Shown: positions 37,201 to 43,541 of the stretch, piece after piece | Numbering within the stretch: the stretch's first letter is position 1 | How the letters are laid out: every line of letters begins with the position of its first letter | DNA from: Cyanobacteria bacterium CYA | Lineage (GTDB): Bacteria > Planctomycetota > Phycisphaerae > Phycisphaerales > UBA1924 | Assembly: GCA_008363215.1 (NCBI GenBank) | Contig: RHKP01000008.1 | Coordinates: 124,001-188,000, forward strand | Length of the DNA stretch: 64,000 nt | Reading direction: 5' to 3' | Made by a program: the position numbers and the translations under genes | The notes under the pieces: model-generated | Database searches by the model: none | Told to the model about the DNA's origin: nothing | Seen by the model: only the letters and a program-made list of their open reading frames with translations

Positions 37201-38042
37201 AGTGGTCGCTCGGGCGCGTCGAGCCGGTGAGTATCCCGTCGGCCAAGGGCGTCACGCTGGAAGGGGCCATCCTGTACCCGCCGGACTTCAAGCCCGGGGG
37301 CACGTATCCGGTCTGGTTCAAGACCTACGCGGGCCCGCACGCCCCCACCGTTTCCGACTCGTGGGGAGGCGGACGCGCGGGCGACCAGTTGCTGGCGACG
37401 CAAGGCATCGTGATCTTCTACGGCGACCCGTACCCGGCCAGCGGGAAGGGCGCCCGGTCCGCGTGGACGTGCTACAAGCAGTTCGGCGTCCGTGAAATGC
37501 AGGACATCGAGGAGATGATCCGCTGGGTGACGGCACACCCGTGGGCCGACACCAGCCGCGTGGGCATGTCCGGGCACAGTTACGGGGGCTTCATGACCGC
37601 CTACGCCATGACGCACTCGACACTGTTCAGCGCGGGGATCGCCGGTGCACCGCCGACCGACTGGCGCGACTACGACACCATCTACACCGAACGCTACATG
37701 CTCACGCCGCAGGACAACCCCGAGGGGTACGCGAGCACCAGCGTGGTCGCGGCGGCCGACCAACTGCACGGGCGACTGCTGCTGCTGCACGGCATGATCG
37801 ACGACAACGTGCACCCGCAGAACTCGGTGCGCCTCATCGATGCGCTGGTGGACAAGAACAAGCAGTTCGAGATGTTCCTCTACCCCGGACGGCGCCACGG
37901 CTTGTACGGCTCTCAGTACACGCGGCTGATGTACGACTTCATGATGCGGACCATGCTGGGCGGCGTCAAGGAAGCGGCGCCCGAGGAAGTTGAGTCTGAG
38001 GCCGAAGAAATCGAGCAGGGCGAGGTGGTCGGCGCCGGCTGA
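34218..38042 (+). CDS. Secreted M14 carboxypeptidase fused to S9 prolyl-oligopeptidase (DPP IV-like)
   Basis: This 1274-residue exported protein has a signal peptide (MKRLRLLVLGVSVLLLGRAFG) and two complete peptidase units. Residues ~30-340 form an M14 zinc carboxypeptidase with HxxE (H108-A-G-E111 in NIHAGE), H209 in FIDTHTTNG and E299 in RVTILSEAY. A linker domain spans about 360-560. Residues ~570-970 are a DPP IV N-terminal beta-propeller (YFEELYNRDWKAYWWSPDG) and ~1000-1255 the S9 hydrolase with Ser1121 in GHSYGG, Asp1195/1196 in GMIDDNVH and His1227 in PGRRHG. Known units release C-terminal residues or N-terminal dipeptides; together they could digest peptides from both ends. A GGAG site precedes the ATG. 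Confidence 0.92.
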   Translation: MKRLRLLVLGVSVLLLGRAFGQEAEAEGEFVPPVTVAEASAYAQTAREGDVRAFLEALAGHSDRIRLTSIGKSGEGREIQMAIVADPPVSKVEEVGDRMVVLMIGNIHAGETCGKEALLMMARDLALGEKNSLLEKIVLCMVPNYNVDGNEKVGSDNRPGQNGPEEMGTRENADGLDLNRDYVKMDAPETRALIKFANEWDPTIFIDTHTTNGSHHRNLITYQGPKNPAADKAIVEYVRDTMLPAVDDAFEKSSGYHAFFYGYFGDRGRDHTRWDTYPDEARYGEGYFSLRNRVTILSEAYAYASFKDRVLATKAFCESVLAYSAEHRDEIRRLTREADRRVIDAGRNPSVSDRVAIRSKVEPFDRKFTVLGYEETREEGQPVVLGEERAFEVDLYNNFVPALEVQRPYAYLIPPEMGWVCELLQRHGIEVEVLREGIELDVEGERVLEAKLSSREYEGRTLVHEVSTRIESSMRGFEPGWYVVRTGQKLGTLAVYLLEARSADGLVTWNFFPDAMRSDAAFPVLRVPLRSPMTLRGARPLPEDRKTGRKLTYEDVHEGARVNLNGSPVGGLRWVDDEHFVQRKDNQTLLVHARTGRTQPYEVDLDPIVEKLSVLTTVDSGQARGIARSHFGRAGQTRGAVFEHAGDLYYADADGGNARRLTSSPGVEELSSLSPDGRFAAFVRDNDLYVVDVSTGVERGITTGGTDALRNGRHTWVYFEELYNRDWKAYWWSPDGRSIAFFRTDASMVPQYTLVHDVPRTDGRVEVERYPRPGEPNPHVRVFIASVAGDAPREVDLSDYDVGGHLIAWVGWSAKTGRLRLGVQNRVQTWLDLLEVGAGGGKPTRLFRETTGAWVESLGEPTELKDGSFLLLSERDGWKHIYHFEKNGTLRKRITEGEWEVRSLDHVDETNGWIYFSAMRDSPIASNFYRVKLDGSDLARLTPEPGSHRAQISTEGSLFIDSWSSYTSPTQVALRQSDGTLVRMIDINPVYELEEWSLGRVEPVSIPSAKGVTLEGAILYPPDFKPGGTYPVWFKTYAGPHAPTVSDSWGGGRAGDQLLATQGIVIFYGDPYPASGKGARSAWTCYKQFGVREMQDIEEMIRWVTAHPWADTSRVGMSGHSYGGFMTAYAMTHSTLFSAGIAGAPPTDWRDYDTIYTERYMLTPQDNPEGYASTSVVAAADQLHGRLLLLHGMIDDNVHPQNSVRLIDALVDKNKQFEMFLYPGRRHGLYGSQYTRLMYDFMMRTMLGGVKEAAPEEVESEAEEIEQGEVVGAG

Positions 38043-38191
38043 AGTTGAACCACGAGCGGCCACTGCGGACCCGGAGAAGCGCCATGATGCGCGAGAGCGC
38101 TACGGGCGGCCTGAGCATCGGCGCGGAGAGCCGATCCGCACAGTACATCAACTTCGGAGAAGTCGATCCAGCCCAATCCAACCCGTTCCTG

Positions 38192-38503
38192 TCACTGCAG
38201 CATCAACCAAGCCAGGGGGAGGAAGCCCAGCAGGGCCAGGACGAGGATGAACATGCTGCGTCGGTCGGCTCGCTTGAGGGCGGCACGATCCAGGTAGTAG
38301 CGCCCGTCGCCCACGGGAACCAGCAGTTTCTTCTTCTGCCCGCGACGCATGGCCTTCATCGGGACATTCAGGCTCGACGGGCGGCGGCTGGTCTCGGGTG
38401 TAAAGGCCTCGGCCTTTTCGAACGCCGGCACGGCCGAGGGCCTGGATAACTGCGTGATCACCACGAACATGGGGTATGCGAGCAATCCGACGCGCAGAGG
38501 CAT
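38192..38503 (-). CDS. Small membrane-associated protein, function unknown
   Basis: This 103-residue protein has a short N-terminal hydrophobic stretch (VGLLAYPMFVVITQL), a basic middle (AMRRGQKKKLLVPVGDGRYYLDRAALKRADRR) and a C-terminal membrane helix MFILVLALLGFLPLAWLML. ATG at 38503 has GGAG seven bases upstream. The family is not recognised. It is convergent with the M14-S9 gene and divergent from iorA. Confidence 0.6.
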   Translation of the reverse strand: MPLRVGLLAYPMFVVITQLSRPSAVPAFEKAEAFTPETSRRPSSLNVPMKAMRRGQKKKLLVPVGDGRYYLDRAALKRADRRSMFILVLALLGFLPLAWLMLQ

Positions 38504-38755
38504 GGAGAACTCCGAGGTCAGGGCAGCGCAGCCCATCCGGGCCGACCCTGCGTGAGGCGTACTCAATACTACGCGGGCGGGGCGCATGGGTTCGCACAAA
38601 TCAACCCGGAGGGCCCCCCCCGCTGACGCTCGCTGCTCCGGCATCCCTGCTTGCGGTCAGGTCAAGATGTGGCGAGGCGAAGTCGCGTCTAAAATGCGAC
38701 ATCAGCATAGGGAATGGAACCGGCGTCGGTTTCGGGCAGGTGAAGGAAGCGAGGT

Positions 38756-40429
38756 GTGGACGTGAGCCGCGAGTTGCTTCTGGGGGACGAGGCGGCCGCG
38801 CAGGGCGCCATCGACGCGGGCATCGGGGGCGCCTTTTCCTACCCCGGTACGCCGGCGACGGAGATCTTCGAGTACGTCGAGTCGCAGGCGCAGCAGATGG
38901 CGGCGGGGTGCGGGATCAGCACACGCTGGTCGGCCAACGAGAAGGTAGCGTATGAAGAGGCGCTGGGCATGTCCTACGCCGGGCGACGTGCTCTGGTGAG
39001 CATGAAGCACGTGGGGCTGAACGTTGCAGCCGATGCGTTCATGAGTTCGGCCGTCACGGGGGTCAACGCGGGGCTGGTGCTGGTGGTAGGCGATGACCCG
39101 GGGATGCACTCGTCGCAGAACGAGCAGGACACACGCTTCTACCAGGAGTTTGCGCAGTTACCCCTGTTTGAACCGGGCAACCAGCAGGAGGCGTATGACC
39201 AGGTATTCGAGGCATTCGAGTATTCCGAGGCCGTCGGGCTGCCGGTGATCGTGCGCATGGTGACGCGGCTGTGCCACAGCCGTGCGACAGTGGAGCGGCG
39301 CGACGAGGGTGTGCGAAGCGAGGCGCGCCGACATGCATACGCGAGGCCTTCACCTTCGGACTGGGTGCTGGTGCCGAGTCATGCCAGGCGGCGTTACGCG
39401 CATCTGCTGGAACTCCAGCCGCGGCTGGAACGTGACAGCGAGCAGTCCGGGTACAACCGCCTGTCGCTGCGTGGGCGGCGTGGGATCATCACGGCGGGGA
39501 TCGCGCGCAACTACGTCGAGGAAGCGTTCGGCGGGCGCACGGGCGATTCGACGCTGCACATCGGGCACTATCCGCTGCCGGGCGGGCTGATCCGCACGCT
39601 GGTGGGGCACTGCGAGGAAGTGCTGGTGATCGAGGAGGGGTATCCGTTCATCGAACGCCGGCTCAACGGGGTCATGGGCGTACCGGGCAAGACCATCCGC
39701 GGCAAACTGACCGGTGACCTGCCGCCGGCCGGCGAACTGACGCCCGACAGCGTGGCGTGGATGCTCGGCGCAGCCGTCGGTTCCGGAGTGACGGGGGAAC
39801 TGACGGGGCTGGCCGATCGACCCCCGCAACTGTGCCGCGGGTGCCCGCACGCGGACAGTTTCCGGGCGATGGTCGAGGCGGCTGCGGGACATCCTGAGGC
39901 GCACATGTTCAGCGACATCGGGTGTTACGCGCTGGGCGTTGCGCCGCCGTTCCGGGCGGTGCATACGTGCGTGGACATGGGTGCTTCGATCTCGATGGCG
40001 CACGGAGCCTCGCAGGCCGGGGCGCACCCGGTGCTGTGCACGATCGGGGATTCGACGTTTGCTCACTCGGGTATGACGGGCCTGCTCGGCGCAGCGCACG
40101 CCGACGCCAACATGACGGTCATCATCCTGGACAACGCGACGGTGGGTATGACGGGCACGCAGGACTCGCTGCTGTGCGGCGAGGCGCTGGTGGCGGCGGT
40201 GCGCGGGGTGGGCGTGCACGAAGATCATCTGCACGTGATCGAGCCGTTCCCGAAGAATCACGAGGCCAACACCGACCTGATCCGCCGCGAGATGAACCAT
40301 CGCGGTCTGAGCGTAATCGTGGCGCGGCGCCCGTGCATCCACATCAGGCGCAAGGGCCCGGCCTCTGCGCAGGGCGGCACGTGCGACGCCGGTGCGGTGT
40401 GCGGGTGCGTGACGATCAATGCAACGTGA
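38756..40429 (+). CDS. iorA: Indolepyruvate oxidoreductase alpha subunit lacking the ferredoxin domain
   Basis: This 557-residue subunit would oxidatively decarboxylate arylpyruvates (from Trp/Phe/Tyr) to aryl-CoA with TPP. N-terminal pyrimidine-binding domain: LLLGDEAAAQGAIDAG, AFSYPGTPATEIFEY. TPP-binding domain: CRGCPHADSF, MFSDIGCYALG, GDSTFAHSGMTGLLGAAH and ILDNATVGMTGTQD. Canonical IorA (~600-640 residues) ends in a two-cluster ferredoxin module; this chain instead ends RPCIHIRRKGPASAQGG plus CDAGAVCGCVTINAT, with three Cys and no CxxCxxCxxxCP motif. GTG at 38756 has AAGGAAGCGAGG just upstream; GTG at 38762 is also possible. iorB-ACD starts 43 bp downstream, so they form an operon. Confidence 0.9.
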   Translation: MDVSRELLLGDEAAAQGAIDAGIGGAFSYPGTPATEIFEYVESQAQQMAAGCGISTRWSANEKVAYEEALGMSYAGRRALVSMKHVGLNVAADAFMSSAVTGVNAGLVLVVGDDPGMHSSQNEQDTRFYQEFAQLPLFEPGNQQEAYDQVFEAFEYSEAVGLPVIVRMVTRLCHSRATVERRDEGVRSEARRHAYARPSPSDWVLVPSHARRRYAHLLELQPRLERDSEQSGYNRLSLRGRRGIITAGIARNYVEEAFGGRTGDSTLHIGHYPLPGGLIRTLVGHCEEVLVIEEGYPFIERRLNGVMGVPGKTIRGKLTGDLPPAGELTPDSVAWMLGAAVGSGVTGELTGLADRPPQLCRGCPHADSFRAMVEAAAGHPEAHMFSDIGCYALGVAPPFRAVHTCVDMGASISMAHGASQAGAHPVLCTIGDSTFAHSGMTGLLGAAHADANMTVIILDNATVGMTGTQDSLLCGEALVAAVRGVGVHEDHLHVIEPFPKNHEANTDLIRREMNHRGLSVIVARRPCIHIRRKGPASAQGGTCDAGAVCGCVTINAT

Positions 40430-40472
40430 AACATCGCCGCATGCGTGAACGCGACTTGAGGAAGGACCGCAA

Positions 40473-43448
40473 GTGCAGCAGAACATCATCCTGGCGGGCG
40501 TGGGCGGACAGGGCATTCTGACGATCGCCAGGGCGATTTCAGGGGCGGCCGTGTCGCGGGGCATGCACGTCAAACAGAGCGAGGTGCATGGGATGAGCCA
40601 GCGCGGGGGAGCGGTGCAGAGCCACCTGCGCATCAGCGATGAGCCGCTGCACTCAGACCTGATACCGGTGGGCAAGGCCGACGTGCTCATCGCCGCCGAG
40701 CCGCTGGAATCGCTGCGCTATGTGCACATGCTGCGGGCCGATGGCATGATCGTCGCGTCGGGCAATGCGTTTCTGAACATCGGCAACTACCCGGCGGTGG
40801 AGCAGGTGATCGACCGAATCGCGCGCCACCCCCGGCACATCGTGATTGACACCGAGCGGCTGGCCAAGTGCGCCGGATCGGCGCGATCGAGCAACGTGGT
40901 GCTGCTGGGGGCCGCGTCGACCGTGCTGGGTCTGGAAACCTCCCAGATCGAACAGGCGGTGGCCGAGATGTTCGCCGCCAAGGGCGAGCGCGTAGTCGAG
41001 TCGAATCGTCGGGCGCTGCACTTCGGGCGCCGCGCGGCCGAGGGGTACCTGCGCGGGCTGGAGCGCGGTGGCACCAGCCGCGAGGTGCGGCACTGGGTGG
41101 ACGGGCTGAGCACAGAGCAACTTGAGGCGGACGGACCGATGGAAGGGCCCGTCTTCGACGTCGGCGGGCTGGAGGATCACCTGTCGGGGGCCGAGGCGCA
41201 CGCGGTCGAGCGGCTGCTGTGGGACGTGTACGAGGACGGGCGCAAGCAGTTGTTCGAGCACGAGGTGTACCAGATCGTGCAACTGGTCGGGGCGATTTCA
41301 CCTCCGCAGCACGTGTTTCTCCGCGTGGATGACCTGATTTCAGACGAATCGCTGGCGCGCTTTCCCGGCGAGCGAATCGTGCTCAAGATCGTGTCGCCCG
41401 ACGTGGTGCACAAGAGCGAGGCACGAGGTGTGGTCTTCTGCGATAAGGATCCGGCCTGCGTGCGCCGCGAAATCGACGCGCTGATCGACCTGCACCGCAA
41501 GCGCGGTGCGAAGGTCTACGGCGCGCTCGCGGCCGAGTTCGTCGAACGCGCCAACCGAAGTCTGGGTGGGGAGATGTTCGTGGGCATCCGTGCGACGCGT
41601 GAGTTCGGCCCGATCGTCGCGGCGGGGCTGGGCGGGGTGGACATGGAGTATCTCGCTCGCGTCATGCGTCAGGGCACGGCCGTGGCCAAGGGGGTTGCGA
41701 CGGAACTGACCGCCGAGGAGTTCTTCGACCTGTTCCGTCACACGGCGGCGTACGAGACCGTGTCGGGTCGGGCACGCGGACACCAGCGGGCGGTCTCCGA
41801 CGGCGAACTGCTGCGATGCTTCCGCGCCTTCATCGCGCTGGCGCGGCGCTTCTGCGTCGACCGCGGCGCCATCGGTCCTGACGTGGCGGAACTGGAGGTC
41901 AATCCCTTCGCCTTTCGGCACCAGTGCCTGGTTCCGCTTGACGGGCGTGGACGACTCGCCACAGCCGCGAGGCGCCGCACGCCGCGACCGATCTCGAAGA
42001 TCGGGCGACTGATCGAGCCGAAAACGCTGGCGTTGCTCGGCGTGTCGTCGCGCGGGAGGAACTTCGGGCGGATCATTCTTGACAATGTGGTCGCGTGCGG
42101 GTTTGACCGCGCGAACCTGCGCATCATCAAGCCGGGGGAGAAGGAAATCAGCGGCGTGCGCTGCGTGGAGTCGATCAGCGCACTGCCCGAGCCGGCGGAT
42201 CTGCTCGTGATCGCAACCGCAGCCGAGCAGGTGCCCGCGATCATTGATGAGTGCGTCGATTCCGGCAAGGTTCACACGGCGATCGTGATACCCGGCGGCA
42301 CGGGCGAGACCGAGGGCAGCGGCAGCATCCTCGACCGGATCCGCGCCGCCATCGACCGCGGGCGGGCGCGTGCCGACGGCGGTCCGGTGTTTCTCGGGCC
42401 CAACTGTCTGGGTGTGATGTCGCGCCCGGGTTGCTACGACACGTTCTTCATTCCCGACGCCAAACTCGACAAGCGTCGCGGCGCTCCTGCGAGGGGCGTG
42501 GCGCTGGTCTCGCAGAGCGGGGCATTCATCGTCAGCCGCATGAGCCGCAGCCCGACGCTCGATCCGGCGCTGGCGATCTCCATCGGCAACCAGGCGGACC
42601 TGACCGTCGCTGACATGGTGCGTGCGGTGGGCGAGCGCGACGAGATGCACACGATCGGCGTATACGTCGAGGGGTTTGCAGACCTGGACGGGCTCGACCT
42701 GCTGCACGCGGTACGCGAACTGTCGCAGCGAGGGTGCACTGTGGTGTTTTACAAGGCCGGTCGCACTGAGCAGGGGCGCGATGCGGCAGCGGGCCACACG
42801 GCCTCGGTGGCGGGCGACTACGACATCTGCGAGGCCGGCGCAACCAGCGCCGGGGCGCTTGTGGCCGAGTCGTTCACTGAGTTCGAGCAACTGGTCGAAC
42901 TGAGCAGCGTGCTGCACGATCGACCGGTGCAGGGGCGACGGCTGGCGGCGATTTCCAATGCCGGCTTCGAGACCGTCGGCATGGCCGACCGCGTGCGCGG
43001 ACCGGGCTACGAAGTGGAACTCCCGACCCTCTCCGACGCGACGCGCGAGCAACTGGCGCGTGTACTCGTCGAACAGCAACTGGGCGGGCTGGTCAATCCG
43101 CGAAATCCGCTCGACCTGACGCCGATGGCAACTGAAGCGGCGTATGAGGCCGCCTCGCGCGTGCTGCTCGCGTCGGGCGAGTTTGACGCGCTGCTGGTCT
43201 CGGCTGTGCCGCTGACGCCCTCGCTGGCAACGACGCCCGACGAAATCGGGCTCGGTCGAACGCTTGCAGACGTGCTGAGCGCCCTGGGCGCCGAGTTCAA
43301 CAAGCCCGTTGCCGCGGTGGTCGACGCGGGCGCTGCGTACGAGGGACTCGTGCGCAAGTTGCGTGAGGCGTCGATCCCTGTGTTTCGCTCAGCCGACGAG
43401 GCGATGCGAGGCATGGGTCGCTACCTGTGTCACCGCACCGCCTGGTGA
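40473..43448 (+). CDS. Fusion of indolepyruvate oxidoreductase beta subunit with an ADP-forming acyl-CoA synthetase
   Basis: This 991-residue protein has three parts. Residues 1-~200 are IorB, the gamma-type 2-oxoacid oxidoreductase subunit: LAGVGGQGILTIARA and QSEVHGMSQRGGAVQSH. Residues ~225-490 are an ATP-grasp domain (ACD beta): IVLKIVSPDVVHKSEARG with the conserved His about 313, then MFVGIRATREFGPIVAAGLGG. Residues ~505-991 are the CoA-binding and ligase-CoA domains (ACD alpha): TLALLGVSSRGRNFGR, LGPNCLGVMS, ALVSQSGAF, GVYVEGF, and FYKAGRT followed by AAAGHTASVAG with the phospho-His about 775. Predicted outcome: arylpyruvate to aryl-CoA to free acid plus ATP within one complex. The order ATP-grasp then CoA-binding is the reverse of most fused ACDs. 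GTG start with GAGGAAGGA upstream. Confidence 0.92.
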   Translation: MQQNIILAGVGGQGILTIARAISGAAVSRGMHVKQSEVHGMSQRGGAVQSHLRISDEPLHSDLIPVGKADVLIAAEPLESLRYVHMLRADGMIVASGNAFLNIGNYPAVEQVIDRIARHPRHIVIDTERLAKCAGSARSSNVVLLGAASTVLGLETSQIEQAVAEMFAAKGERVVESNRRALHFGRRAAEGYLRGLERGGTSREVRHWVDGLSTEQLEADGPMEGPVFDVGGLEDHLSGAEAHAVERLLWDVYEDGRKQLFEHEVYQIVQLVGAISPPQHVFLRVDDLISDESLARFPGERIVLKIVSPDVVHKSEARGVVFCDKDPACVRREIDALIDLHRKRGAKVYGALAAEFVERANRSLGGEMFVGIRATREFGPIVAAGLGGVDMEYLARVMRQGTAVAKGVATELTAEEFFDLFRHTAAYETVSGRARGHQRAVSDGELLRCFRAFIALARRFCVDRGAIGPDVAELEVNPFAFRHQCLVPLDGRGRLATAARRRTPRPISKIGRLIEPKTLALLGVSSRGRNFGRIILDNVVACGFDRANLRIIKPGEKEISGVRCVESISALPEPADLLVIATAAEQVPAIIDECVDSGKVHTAIVIPGGTGETEGSGSILDRIRAAIDRGRARADGGPVFLGPNCLGVMSRPGCYDTFFIPDAKLDKRRGAPARGVALVSQSGAFIVSRMSRSPTLDPALAISIGNQADLTVADMVRAVGERDEMHTIGVYVEGFADLDGLDLLHAVRELSQRGCTVVFYKAGRTEQGRDAAAGHTASVAGDYDICEAGATSAGALVAESFTEFEQLVELSSVLHDRPVQGRRLAAISNAGFETVGMADRVRGPGYEVELPTLSDATREQLARVLVEQQLGGLVNPRNPLDLTPMATEAAYEAASRVLLASGEFDALLVSAVPLTPSLATTPDEIGLGRTLADVLSALGAEFNKPVAAVVDAGAAYEGLVRKLREASIPVFRSADEAMRGMGRYLCHRTAW

Positions 43449-43487
43449 CGAGCCGCCAGCCTCGCCGTCGCGAGCAACCGACGGAAA

Positions 43488-43510
43488 GAGGGCGGCGCGG
43501 GGCCGCCCTC
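43488..43510. other. GC hairpin between convergent genes
   Basis: A nine-base stem, GAGGGCGGC and GCCGCCCTC, with a five-base loop lies 39 bp after the iorB-fusion stop and 31 bp from the end of the convergent metalloprotease gene. It lacks a U-tract on either strand; it may be a weak bidirectional stop or an mRNA 3'-end stabiliser. Confidence 0.45.
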
Positions 43511-43541
43511 TCGGCTGCGTGTGGCGCTTCAAAACTCTGAT

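Noticed and set aside
38045..38449. Plus-strand open frame of 134 codons downstream of the M14-S9 gene
   Set aside because: It is antisense to the small membrane protein at 38192-38503, which has a ribosome site and a clear membrane helix; the plus frame has neither.
43488..43510. Rho-independent terminator after the IorB fusion
   Set aside because: The stem is strong but no T-tract follows on either strand, so it is listed only as a hairpin.
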